A stretch of DNA of 41,317 nucleotides from Modestobacter excelsi (GTDB lineage: Bacteria > Actinomycetota > Actinomycetes > Mycobacteriales > Geodermatophilaceae). Shown here piece after piece: positions 15,818 to 23,606 of this stretch; the first letter of the stretch is position 1; each line of letters opens with the position of its first letter. Both the position numbers and the translations under genes were made by a program. The stretch is from the NCBI RefSeq assembly GCF_005930495.1, contig NZ_SJEX01000045.1, positions 1 to 41,317 on the forward strand, written 5' to 3'. The notes beneath the pieces were generated by a model. The model did not search any database, had not been told where the DNA came from, and saw nothing but the letters and a program-made list of their open reading frames with translations.

Positions 15818-15991
15818 ATGGTGTGGGTGCTGGTGTGCCTGCTGGGCCTCGGTCTCGAGACCTGCCTGATCATCGCCCTCGGGCGCCGGGTGACCCGCCG
15901 CTACGAGACGGCGGTCGTCGACGAGCTGGGGACCGACGCGCCCCCGCTGGTCGGACGACACGATCCGCCGGCGCCGCAGCGGGCGGTCTGA
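15818..15991 (+). CDS. Small single-pass membrane protein (57 aa)
   Basis: ATG 15818 with GGAGGGG 7 nt upstream; 57 aa. Residues 2-21 (VWVLVCLLGLGLETCLIIAL) form one membrane helix, followed by a basic stretch GRRVTRRYE and a polar tail. The positive-inside rule puts the C terminus in the cytoplasm. No named family is recognised. It is divergent from the GAF-ANTAR operon and lies 129 nt before the acyl-CoA synthetase gene. Confidence 0.62.
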   Translation: MVWVLVCLLGLGLETCLIIALGRRVTRRYETAVVDELGTDAPPLVGRHDPPAPQRAV

Positions 15992-16120
15992 CGCCAGGGC
16001 TGCCGGGCCGGCGGGTGGGTGTCTATGGTGCCCGTCACAGCCGTCGACACCCCGTCGACCTGGCGGGTGACGTCCGGCCCGACGTCGGACCCGCGGTGCG
16101 GGCGCCACGAGGAGACACCG

Positions 16121-17824
16121 ATGGACGCAACGGCGGCCTACCGCGCCAGCCGGGACCAGCTGCTGGCGCTGCGCGGGGACCACGCCCGCGCCGTGGCCGA
16201 GTTCGCCTGGCCCGAGCTCGGCGACCGGTTCAACTGGGCGGTCGACTGGTTCGACGCCATCGCCCGCGGCAACGACCGCCCCGCCCTGGTCGTGGTGGAG
16301 GAGGACGGGTCCTCGGTCGAGCGCAGCTTCGCCGAGATGTCGCGCGCCTCCGACCGGCTCGCCGCGTGGCTGGCCGAGCGCGGCGTCGGCACCGGCCACC
16401 CGGTCCTGCTGATGCTCGGCAACCAGGTCGAGCTGTGGGAGTCGATGCTGGCGATCATGAAGCTCGGTGCGGTGGTCATGCCGACCACGACGGCGATCGG
16501 CCCGACCGACCTCACCGACCGGATCAGCCGCAGCGGTGCGCGGCACGTCATCTGCAACGCCGCCGACACCGCGAAGTTCGCCTCGGTGCCCAGTGGGTAC
16601 ACCCGGATCAGCGTCGGGGCGGCCGCCGGCTGGGCCGACCTGCGGGAGGCTGCCGCACTCGACGCGGGGCCCGCGCCGCACCCGGGCACCGCGCCCGGGG
16701 ACCCGCTGCTGTGGTACTTCACCTCGGGCACCACCTCACGCCCCAAGCTGGTGGAGCACACCCAGGTGTCCTACCCGGTGGGACACCTGACCACGATGTA
16801 CTGGCTGGGGCTGCAGCCCGGTGACGTGCACCTGGCGATCTCCTCGCCGGGCTGGGCCAAGCACGCCTGGTCGTGCTTCTTCGCCCCGTGGATCGCCGAG
16901 GCCACCGTCTTCGTCCACAACTACGCGCGCTTCGACGCCGGGACGCTGCTCGGGCGGCTGGCCGAGCACGGCGTCACCTCCTTCTGCGCCCCGCCGACCG
17001 TCTGGCGGATGCTCATCAACACCGACCTCAGCGGTGGACCGGGGACCCTGCGGGAGGTGCTCGGCGCCGGGGAGCCGCTCAACCCCGAGGTGATCGCCCA
17101 GGTGCAACGGCACTGGGGGCTCACCATCCGGGACGGGTACGGCCAGACGGAGACCACCGCGCAGATCGCCAACACCCCCGGGTCGCCGGTCGTGCCCGGC
17201 TCGATGGGGCGGCCGCTGCCCGGCGTCCCGGTCGCCCTGGTCGACCCGGTCACCGGTGCCCGGGTCGAGGGACCGGGGGAGGGCGAGATCTGCCTGGACC
17301 TGTCCCGGTCGCCACTGCCGCTGATGACCGGCTACCGCGGCGACCCGGAGCGCAACGCCGAGGCGATGGCCGGTGGGTACTACCACACCGGCGACGTCGC
17401 GAGCGTCGACGAGGACGGGTACCTGACCTACATCGGCCGGACCGACGACGTCTTCAAGGCCTCGGACTACAAGATCAGCCCCTTCGAGCTCGAGTCGGTC
17501 CTCATCGAGCACCCGGCCGTCGCGGAGGCCGCGGTGGTGCCGGCACCGGACGCCATCCGGCTGGCCGTGCCGAAGGCCTACATCGCGCTGGCCCCCGGGC
17601 ACGAGCCGAGCCGGGAGACCGCGGTGTCGATCCTCCGGTACGCCCGCGAGCACCTCGCGCCGTTCCAGCGGGTGCGCCGGATCGAGTTCGCCGAGCTGCC
17701 CAAGACCATCTCCGGGAAGATCCGCCGGGTCGAGCTCCGCGGCCGGGAGGAGGCCCTGGCGGGCGCCGCGGACACCGGGCCGGCCGAGTGGCGGGACGAC
17801 GACCTCCCCGAGATCAGGAGCTGA
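16121..17824 (+). CDS. Acyl-CoA synthetase (AMP-forming, medium-chain/MACS-like)
   Basis: 567 aa, ATG 16121 with GAGGAG 7 nt upstream. ANL-superfamily motifs in order: P-loop YFTSGTTSRPK at residues 199-209, DGYGQTETT near 340, YHTGDVASVDEDGYLTYIGR near 425 with the hinge Asp, and PKTISGKIRR with the catalytic acyl-adenylation Lys533. It would activate a carboxylic acid with ATP to an acyl-AMP and then to an acyl-CoA; overall layout resembles medium-chain acyl-CoA ligases, but substrate cannot be assigned. A TATGGT -10 candidate lies at 16024-16029, giving a leader of about 90 nt. Its end overlaps the end of the convergent monooxygenase gene by 11 nt. Confidence 0.93.
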   Translation: MDATAAYRASRDQLLALRGDHARAVAEFAWPELGDRFNWAVDWFDAIARGNDRPALVVVEEDGSSVERSFAEMSRASDRLAAWLAERGVGTGHPVLLMLGNQVELWESMLAIMKLGAVVMPTTTAIGPTDLTDRISRSGARHVICNAADTAKFASVPSGYTRISVGAAAGWADLREAAALDAGPAPHPGTAPGDPLLWYFTSGTTSRPKLVEHTQVSYPVGHLTTMYWLGLQPGDVHLAISSPGWAKHAWSCFFAPWIAEATVFVHNYARFDAGTLLGRLAEHGVTSFCAPPTVWRMLINTDLSGGPGTLREVLGAGEPLNPEVIAQVQRHWGLTIRDGYGQTETTAQIANTPGSPVVPGSMGRPLPGVPVALVDPVTGARVEGPGEGEICLDLSRSPLPLMTGYRGDPERNAEAMAGGYYHTGDVASVDEDGYLTYIGRTDDVFKASDYKISPFELESVLIEHPAVAEAAVVPAPDAIRLAVPKAYIALAPGHEPSRETAVSILRYAREHLAPFQRVRRIEFAELPKTISGKIRRVELRGREEALAGAADTGPAEWRDDDLPEIRS

Positions 17825-19466
17825 CCGGGCCGGGCGTGACCGGGGCGGCGCGCACCGCCGGCCGGGCCGGCACGTGCAGGCCGTCGAGGTAGCCGGTCAC
17901 CGCAGCCTCGTCGGCGCGGGTGGACAGCCAGCCGAGGTAGCCGTCGGGCCGGACCAGCGCCATCCCTGAGTCGCCGATGCCGTACCGACGGGCCACCGCC
18001 CCGGCTGCGTCGACCAGCGCGTCCGCGGGTGCCCCTGCCGCGGCGCGGACCACGGGCACGACCGTGCCGAGCGCTCCCAGGGCGTCGCGCAGCCGGTCCA
18101 GCACCGCGGGCTGGGCGGCGGTGCTGAGCAGCAGGTGCCCGGGGCGGCGGAGCAGGTCCCCGATCCAGGCCTCGGCGCCGTCGACCGTCCTCAGCCCGGC
18201 GATGTCGGGGGCGTGGTCCCCAGGCAGCGCGTGCCGGCCGTGGGCCGGCGCGCCGCCCACCACCGGGCTGCCCCGGTAGGCGATGGCCGTCTCGGTCAGG
18301 GTGGTCATCAGCCGGTCGGTCACCGCCGGCAGGTGCCCGAGCACGGACAGGGCGACCGCGCGCAGCGTCGCGGCCGGTCCCTCGAGGGTCATGGCGTCGG
18401 TCATCGCGTTGGTCTGCCGCACCACCGCGGCGCCCACCGGGTGCCGCTCGGCGTGGTAGCTGTCCAGCAGGCCCGGCCCGGCCCGGCCGGTGCTCACCAG
18501 CGCCAGCTTCCAGGCCAGGTTGACGGCGTCCTGGATGCCGGTGTTCATGCCCTGACCGCCCGCGGGGCTGTGCACGTGCGCGGCGTCCCCGGCGAGGAGG
18601 ACGCGACCGTGGCGGTACTGGGGGACCTGCCCGTGGTGCACCTCGTAGTAGAGCAGCCAGTTCGGGTCACCGACCTGCCACTGCCCGCCCATCCGCTCGT
18701 CGACCAGCCGCTGTGCCTGCTCCACGGTGGGCACGGCACCCGGTCCGGGGTCGTCGACCTCGAACATCAACCGGGTGCGGCCCCCGGGCATCGGGAACAG
18801 CGCACCGATCCCGTCCGGGTGCACGAACATCCGGATGGTGTCCGTCGAGCGTTGGGAGCGGGCGGCCACGTCGGCGAACAGGAAGTGCTGCCCCTGGAAC
18901 ACCCCCTCGATCCGGGTGCCGACCGCTGCCCGGACCGCGCTGTGGCCACCATCGGCGCCGACCACCCAGCCGTACCGGTGCCGGGCGGTCCCGGTCGGAA
19001 CGGTGAGGGTGACGGTGACCCCGTCGTCGTCCTGCTCGAGGCCGTCGAGCGTGGTGCTGCGCTCGACGACGACGCCCAGGTCGGCGGCCAACCGGGTGAG
19101 GACGGCCTCGGTCTGCGGCTGGGCGAGGTCCAGCGGGCTCGGGAACCGGGAGTCCACGTGCTCGGTGGTGAGGTGCACCCGACGGGTGGGTTCCCGCCCG
19201 GTGTAGAGCTCGATCGCGGTCTGCGGCAGGCCCTGCCGCTCGACGACGTCCTGCACCCCCATCGCGGCCAGGTGCTCCTGCGTCCGCGGGTGGATGATCA
19301 CGGCGCGCGACTGGGTGGTCGGCTCGGGCAGGGCGTCGACCAGCCGCACGCGGCTGCCCTGGCGGACCAGCTCGCAGGCCGCGGTCAGGCCCACCGGCCC
19401 GGCGCCCACCACGAGCACGGTCCGGTGGTCGTCGTCGGCTGCGGGGCGGGCGGGCGGTGCGGTCAT
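17814..19466 (-). CDS. FAD-dependent monooxygenase (PheA/TfdB aromatic hydroxylase family)
   Basis: 550 aa, ATG 19466 with GAGGGG about 9 nt upstream. The N-terminal Rossmann motif VLVVGAGPVGLTAACELVRQ places G21, G23 and G26 around the FAD pyrophosphate. The DG motif GWVVGADGGHSAVR and the GD motif GRVLLAGDAAHVHSPAGGQG follow, as in FAD_binding_3 hydroxylases that act on phenols and polyketides using NAD(P)H and O2. A thioredoxin-like C-terminal domain (about 420-530) is also typical of this group. The start overlaps the stop of an AMP-ligase remnant as ATGA. Substrate unknown. Confidence 0.93.
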   Translation of the reverse strand: MTAPPARPAADDDHRTVLVVGAGPVGLTAACELVRQGSRVRLVDALPEPTTQSRAVIIHPRTQEHLAAMGVQDVVERQGLPQTAIELYTGREPTRRVHLTTEHVDSRFPSPLDLAQPQTEAVLTRLAADLGVVVERSTTLDGLEQDDDGVTVTLTVPTGTARHRYGWVVGADGGHSAVRAAVGTRIEGVFQGQHFLFADVAARSQRSTDTIRMFVHPDGIGALFPMPGGRTRLMFEVDDPGPGAVPTVEQAQRLVDERMGGQWQVGDPNWLLYYEVHHGQVPQYRHGRVLLAGDAAHVHSPAGGQGMNTGIQDAVNLAWKLALVSTGRAGPGLLDSYHAERHPVGAAVVRQTNAMTDAMTLEGPAATLRAVALSVLGHLPAVTDRLMTTLTETAIAYRGSPVVGGAPAHGRHALPGDHAPDIAGLRTVDGAEAWIGDLLRRPGHLLLSTAAQPAVLDRLRDALGALGTVVPVVRAAAGAPADALVDAAGAVARRYGIGDSGMALVRPDGYLGWLSTRADEAAVTGYLDGLHVPARPAVRAAPVTPGPVSS

Positions 19467-19837
19467 GGGGTCGTCCCCTCGGAGGAGGTGGCCAGGTGGG
19501 CGGCCCGTGCCTGGCGTCGGATCTCGGGCCGGGACGGCTTCCCCTGCTCGGTCAGGGGAACGCGGTCGAGCGGCAGGACGACGAGGGTGCCGGCCACCTC
19601 CGCGCCGTACGCGTCGGCGACAGCGGCCCGGCACGCCGTGGGGGAGACGGTCCTCCCGGGCCACGGGACGGCGAGCGCCTCCGGGTGCTTCGGGGGGTGG
19701 AGCGCGACGAGGTCCCCTCGCCCGGTCCCCAGCCGGGCGAGCGCCCGGGCGTACCGGTGGACCGCCGCGAGCAACGCCGCGGCGGTCGTGTCCCGGCCGT
19801 CGTGTCGCAGGACCGTCCGGTCCGGGTCACGGTGGCT
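19463..19837 (-). pseudogene. AMP-forming acyl-CoA ligase remnant with large internal deletion
   Basis: In frame from about 19837: DPDRTVLRHDGRDTTAAALL, AAVHRYARALARLGTGRGDL and ALHPPKHPEALAV match the first 80 residues of an ANL-family acyl-CoA ligase. The frame then jumps directly to VADAYGAEVAGTLVVLPLDR and VPLTEQGKPSRPEIRRQAR, the C-terminal subdomain with its GK-x-x-R motif. Some 400 central residues, including the P-loop and active site, are missing. The deletion kept the frame, so a peptide of about 100 aa could still be made from TTG 19774; its TGA overlaps the ATG of the monooxygenase gene. The parent gene was probably the first gene of that operon. Confidence 0.66.
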
Positions 19838-19911
19838 GGGTCACGGTCACCGGGCGCCTCCGGGAGTCGGGTCCAGGGCAGGGACCGACCCACGCCCGGT
19901 CAAGGGGGCGT

Positions 19912-19930
19912 CCGTGGCCTGCTGCCACGG
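19912..19930. other. Perfect 7-bp hairpin
   Basis: CCGTGGC-CTGCT-GCCACGG, stem 7 and loop 5. It lies between the AMP-ligase remnant and the DsbA-like gene and may act as a terminator or a small operator; no U tract. Confidence 0.35.
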
Positions 19931-20016
19931 CGACCGCTGGACCTGGCGCGGATGGGTGAGCTGTGACGTGCCTCCCGAGCGAACCACCGGTGTCGGAAGG
20001 CGGTCAAGGCATGCCG

Positions 20017-20060
20017 GTGCCGGTCACGTGCCGGTCACGTGCCGGTCCCGTGCCGGTCGC
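20017..20060 (+). repeat. Four tandem copies of an 11-bp unit containing CACGTG
   Basis: Unit GTGCCGGTCAC: copies 1 and 2 are identical, copies 3 and 4 end in CCC and CGC, and a decayed fifth follows. Junctions between units create the palindrome CACGTG at 20025-20030 and 20036-20041. Located 90-130 nt downstream of the DsbA-like gene's end. Confidence 0.7.
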
Positions 20061-20149
20061 GCGCCGGGTCGGCTCGCGGCGGCGGCGATCTCGGTGGGGA
20101 GGTGCTCCTGCGTGGCGGCCCGCAGGGCGAGCCCTGGACGGACCACTGC

Positions 20150-20704
20150 TCAGCCGCGCAGCAGCGCGCCCAGCGCCGCGGGGTCGTACAGCACCGCCGC
20201 GTCGACGGGCTGGTCGTCGAGCAGGGCTGCCGGGGTGCCCTGGGGATCCTGCTCCTGGAAGGTCTGGTCGACCTCGGTCACCCAGAGGTCGTACCGACCC
20301 TCGCGCACCCCCGTCACGAAGGCCGGGCTCTGCAGTCCGGCTCGGCGGCCCAGGTCGAGCAGGTCCTCGACGGTGAAACCGCCGCTGTGCTCGTCGGGCT
20401 GGGCGGCGAACAGCTCGCGGCGCAGCTGGTCGAAGTGGCCGGCTTCCGCGGCGAGGGCGAGCGCGTTGTCGGCGCGCACCGACTCCGGGCCGAGGAAGCA
20501 CCGCATGCGGTACTCCACCGCGACCGCACCGGCTGCCACCTCCCGGCGCAGCAGGTCCCCCGAGGCATCCTCGAAGTGCCGGCAGTAGGGGCACTGCGGG
20601 TCCTCGAAGACGACCAGCCGGCGGCGGGCGCCGTCGCTGCCGACGAGCACACCGCCTGCCGGGGTGTGACCGGACGGGGTGGGGGATGCTGAGAGAGACT
20701 CCAT
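20150..20704 (-). CDS. DsbA-family thioredoxin-like protein
   Basis: 184 aa, ATG 20704 with AGGGA 7 nt upstream. Residues 30-41 read LVVFEDPQCPYC, giving the C38-P-Y-C41 redox pair of DsbA-type oxidoreductases, followed by a helical insertion (residues 50-130) and GTPAALLDDQPV with the cis-Pro that faces the active site. There is no signal peptide or membrane helix, so it should act in the cytoplasm, as the 2-hydroxychromene isomerase/FrnE-like branch does. A disulfide oxidoreductase or chaperone-like role is inference. Divergent from the DUF202 pair across a 196-nt intergenic region with a 12-bp perfect palindrome. Confidence 0.88.
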   Translation of the reverse strand: MESLSASPTPSGHTPAGGVLVGSDGARRRLVVFEDPQCPYCRHFEDASGDLLRREVAAGAVAVEYRMRCFLGPESVRADNALALAAEAGHFDQLRRELFAAQPDEHSGGFTVEDLLDLGRRAGLQSPAFVTGVREGRYDLWVTEVDQTFQEQDPQGTPAALLDDQPVDAAVLYDPAALGALLRG

Positions 20705-20755
20705 GCCGCTGTCCCTACCCCGCCGACCGTCGGTTCTCGCCGTCCGGTGCCCGAT

Positions 20756-20767
20756 CGTTCCGGAACG
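20756..20767. promoter_or_regulatory. Perfect palindrome CGTTCCGGAACG
   Basis: Twelve-base perfect palindrome 52 nt upstream of the DsbA-like start and 133 nt upstream of the DUF202 start, in their shared divergent region. Possible operator; the binding protein is unknown. Confidence 0.35.
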
Positions 20768-20900
20768 TCGGTCGGCCGACCCGGGAACGGCCGACGAGCC
20801 GAGCAGCAGGACCCCGCGCTCAGCGGCGCGCGGTCGGCTGACCTGCTGCGGCGGTGGTCTACTGCTCCGCGGAGGACGGCGAGCGCGGAGGGGGCCTGCG

Positions 20901-21281
20901 GTGACCAGCACGGGCGCGCCGGGCCGCGCCCGGTTCCCGCGGTCGGTCTACGGCGTGGGCGAGGAGCCGGACCCCCGGTTCAGCCTGGCCAACGAGCGCA
21001 CGTTCCTCGCCTGGATCCGGACGTCGCTGGCGCTGTCCGCGGCGGGCGTGGCGCTGGAGGCGCTCGACGTCCCGGTGGCCCGGGGGCTGCGGCTGGCCTG
21101 CGCCCTGCTGCTGGTCTGCCTCGGCGTGCTGGCCCCGGTGCAGGCGTGGTGGGGCTGGGCGGCGAGCGAGCGGGCGATGCGCTGCCGCCGGCCGCTGCCG
21201 TCCCCGCTGCTCAGCCCGCTGATCGCAGTGGGGACCCTGGTCGCCGGGGTGCTGCTGCTGCTCGGTCTGCTGCTGGGGTGA
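20901..21281 (+). CDS. DUF202 (YidH-type) membrane protein, first of a pair
   Basis: 126 aa, GTG 20901 with GGAGGGGG 6 nt upstream. The N-terminal DPRFSLANERTFLAWIRTSL is the DUF202 signature, followed by three membrane helices (about 50-66, 68-88 and 103-125). DUF202 proteins are inner-membrane proteins of unknown biochemical role, commonly encoded in tandem pairs as here. The last codons overlap the next gene as GTGA. Confidence 0.9.
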   Translation: MTSTGAPGRARFPRSVYGVGEEPDPRFSLANERTFLAWIRTSLALSAAGVALEALDVPVARGLRLACALLLVCLGVLAPVQAWWGWAASERAMRCRRPLPSPLLSPLIAVGTLVAGVLLLLGLLLG

Positions 21282-21628
21282 CCGGCGCGCCGGACCCGGC
21301 CCCCGACCCCGGCCTGCAGGCGGAGCGCACCGCGCTGGCCTGGCGGCGGACGTCGCTGGCCCTCGCGGTGGCCGCGGCCGGTGCCGGGCGGCTCGCGGCC
21401 CCGACGCTCGGCGTGGTCGCCCTCGCCCTCGCCGGGCTCGGCCTGCTCCAGGCGGTCGCGGTCGGCTGGCGCGCGGCCGGCAGGTACCGGGCCGTGCGCC
21501 GCGCGCTGACCTCGGGGGGCGGCCTGTCGGCGGTCCGCGCCGGGGGCCTGCCGATGGCCGCCCTCGCCGTCAGCGGGGCGGTCACCGGCCTGCTGGCCCT
21601 GGCGTTCGTCCTCGACCCGAGCGGCTGA
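21278..21628 (+). CDS. DUF202 membrane protein, second of a pair
   Basis: 116 aa, GTG 21278 overlapping the previous stop by 4 nt, so translation is probably coupled. LQAERTALAWRRTSLAL is the DUF202 core, with three hydrophobic segments after it. Shorter N terminus than its partner. The two may form a hetero-oligomer in the membrane; function unknown. Confidence 0.88.
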   Translation: MTGAPDPAPDPGLQAERTALAWRRTSLALAVAAAGAGRLAAPTLGVVALALAGLGLLQAVAVGWRAAGRYRAVRRALTSGGGLSAVRAGGLPMAALAVSGAVTGLLALAFVLDPSG

Positions 21629-21647
21629 CGGCCGGGGACGTCCGCCG

Positions 21648-22538
21648 TCAGCCGCGGCCGACGGCCGGCACGTCGACCGACGCGGTCACCAGCACGGCCT
21701 CGCGCACCGGCGCGCGCAGGTGCGCGAGGAAGTCCGGTGCGCAGCACAGCAGCAGCGTGCGCCCGTCCACCCCGCCGAGGGCGCAGGCGAACACCCCGAG
21801 GCCGTCGGGCGCCGACACCTGGTCCACGACCTCCCCGCCGGGCGCCACCCGCACCACCCGGCCGCCGACGGCGTCGGCGGCCCAGACGTGGCCGTCGGCG
21901 TCGCCGGCGCAGCCGTCGGGTGCGAGCACCAGCTGGCCGAGCACCTCGTCCAGGGTGGCGCCGGAGGGCGCGGGGCCGAACTCCGCCCAGGTCCGCCGGT
22001 TCGACAGCGCGCCGTCGGGGGCCAGGTCGAAGGCGGTGTACCGGTTGCCCAGCGTCTCGCCGACCAGCAGGGTGCCGCCGTCGGCGGTGATGACCATGCC
22101 GTTGGGGAACAGCAGGTCCTCGGCGACCACCGTGACCGTGCCGTCGGGGTCGACGCGCTTCAGGCTGCCCGGGCGGGGCGCGCCGCCGGCCATCAGGTCG
22201 AAGCCGAAGTCACCGGCGAACACGTGCCCGGCGCGGTCGACCACCAGGTCGTTGAGCAGCCCGCCGCAGTACGGCGCCAGGTCGGCGTGGGTCGTCGCCG
22301 TGCCGCCGTCCCACCGGAGCAGCCGCTGGTCGGTCATCGACACCACCACCAGGGAGCCGTCGGGCAGCCAGCCCAGTCCCGAGGGCTGGGTGGGCACCTC
22401 CAGGACGACGGTCTCCTCACCGGCGGGGGACACCCGGCTCACCGTGCCGCGGTAGAAGTCCGAGACCCACCAGCTGCCGTCGTGCCAGCGCGGGCCCTCG
22501 AAGAAGGAGCCACCGGTGAGGAGTGTGGTGAGCGTCAT
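21648..22538 (-). CDS. SMP-30/gluconolactonase/LRE family protein
   Basis: 296 aa, six-bladed beta-propeller family. Visible motifs are FFEGPRWHDGSWWVSDFYRG (metal-ligand Glu in blade 1), NDLVVDRAGHVFAGDFGFD, LLFPNGMVITADGGTLLVGE and LAPDGCAGDADGHVWAAD (D-x-E/D-G-x-W type). These enzymes hydrolyse sugar lactones or similar esters with Ca or Zn bound by Glu, Asn and Asp; substrate not assignable. There is no Shine-Dalgarno sequence, but a TACCCT box lies 6 nt upstream of the ATG, suggesting a leaderless message. Confidence 0.9.
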   Translation of the reverse strand: MTLTTLLTGGSFFEGPRWHDGSWWVSDFYRGTVSRVSPAGEETVVLEVPTQPSGLGWLPDGSLVVVSMTDQRLLRWDGGTATTHADLAPYCGGLLNDLVVDRAGHVFAGDFGFDLMAGGAPRPGSLKRVDPDGTVTVVAEDLLFPNGMVITADGGTLLVGETLGNRYTAFDLAPDGALSNRRTWAEFGPAPSGATLDEVLGQLVLAPDGCAGDADGHVWAADAVGGRVVRVAPGGEVVDQVSAPDGLGVFACALGGVDGRTLLLCCAPDFLAHLRAPVREAVLVTASVDVPAVGRG

Positions 22539-22544
22539 GGCCGG

Positions 22545-22550
22545 AGGGTA
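22545..22550 (-). promoter_or_regulatory. -10 box TACCCT, leaderless SMP-30 gene
   Basis: TACCCT (TANNNT type) on the minus strand ends 6 nt before the ATG at 22538. No ribosome binding site is present, so the transcript probably starts at the start codon. Confidence 0.45.
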
Positions 22551-22691
22551 GGGGGTGGGTGACCCGGAGCACCCCGGCAGGCGATACTCACGGCCGAGCC
22601 ACCTGACCTGCATGCAACGACGCGTGACCTCAGAGGTGCTGGAGATGACCGTTTCCCGACGGCCCGTCCGGGCGTCGCGCCGGGGTGCCCG

Positions 22692-23606
22692 TTGACCGAT
22701 CCGTCGCCCGCCGGGGCGCGGGCGCTGGACGCCGACACCGTGGTCCCGGTGTTCTTCCTGTCCGACAGCACCGGGATCAGCGCGGAGACGATGGGCAACG
22801 CGCTGCTCATCCAGTTCCCGGACGTGCGCTTCGAGCGCACCCTGATCCCCTTCATCTCCTCGGTCGAGGAGGCCCGCGAGGTCGTCGCCCAGCTCGACGA
22901 GGTGATGGCCGGCCCGGTCACCCCGCTGGTGTTCACCACCGCCGCCGTCGACGAGGTCCGCGAGGAGCTGCTGAAGACCACGGCCCCGATCATCGACTTC
23001 TTCGGCCTGCACATGGACCGGGTCGAGGCCCAGCTCGGGGCCCGCGGGCTGCGCGAGGCCCGGCGGCTGCACGGGGTCGGCGACGTCCGGCGCTACAACA
23101 GCCGGATGGCGGCGATCGAGTTCGCCATCGAGCACGACGACGGCCTGAGCCCGCGCGGCCTGGACCGGGCCGACGTCGTGCTGCTGGCGCCCTCGCGGTG
23201 CGGGAAGACCCCCACGGCGATGTACCTGGCCCTGCAGCACGGCCTGTTCGTGGCCAACTACCCCCTCGTCGACGAGGACCTGGAGACCACCGACCTGCCC
23301 CGCCCGGTGAAGGACCTGCGCGACCGCTGCTTCGGGCTGACCACCACGGTGGCCCGGCTCAGCCGCGTCCGGCAGGAACGACGCCCTGACTCGCGCTACG
23401 CCTCCGAGGAGCAGTGCCGCTTCGAGCTGCGCCGGGCGACGGCGATGTACAACCGGCACCACCTGCCCACGGTGGACACCTCGGCGGCCTCCGTCGAGGA
23501 GATCGCCGCCGTGGTGATCCAGACCCTGGCCCGGCAACGCCGCAGCGCCGGTGACCGCCCCCCGTCCGGCCACGACCTCCCGCGAGGAAGGACCACCCGC
23601 TCATGA
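22692..23606 (+). CDS. ppsR: PEP synthase regulatory protein (DUF299 bifunctional kinase/pyrophosphorylase)
   Basis: 304 aa from a TTG at 22692. It begins with [20 protein letters not shown], the hallmark of the DUF299/PSRP family, and has the P-loop-like [19 protein letters not shown] near residue 175, then VANYPLV. Family members inactivate and reactivate PEP synthase (or PPDK) by ADP-dependent phosphorylation and Pi-dependent dephosphorylation of a Thr next to the catalytic His. The downstream ppsA start overlaps its stop (ATGA), so enzyme and regulator are co-translated. The TTG start is weak, and a 27-codon upstream frame (22612-22695) overlaps it. A GATACT box sits at 22583-22588. Confidence 0.93.
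   Translation: MTDPSPAGARALDADTVVPVFFLSDSTGISAETMGNALLIQFPDVRFERTLIPFISSVEEAREVVAQLDEVMAGPVTPLVFTTAAVDEVREELLKTTAPIIDFFGLHMDRVEAQLGARGLREARRLHGVGDVRRYNSRMAAIEFAIEHDDGLSPRGLDRADVVLLAPSRCGKTPTAMYLALQHGLFVANYPLVDEDLETTDLPRPVKDLRDRCFGLTTTVARLSRVRQERRPDSRYASEEQCRFELRRATAMYNRHHLPTVDTSAASVEEIAAVVIQTLARQRRSAGDRPPSGHDLPRGRTTRS

Larger units (their letters stand above)
19838..20149. other. Gene-free interval with a hairpin and short tandem repeats
   Basis: No supported coding frame. It contains a perfect 7-bp hairpin (19912-19930) and the 11-bp tandem repeat at 20017-20060. Nothing else recognised. Confidence 0.5.

Noticed and set aside
22612-22695. Upstream ORF of 27 codons overlapping the ppsR TTG start
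   Set aside because: Overlap is suggestive of coupling, but there is no ribosome binding site, codon bias is weak and no motif is present; not enough to list as a gene.
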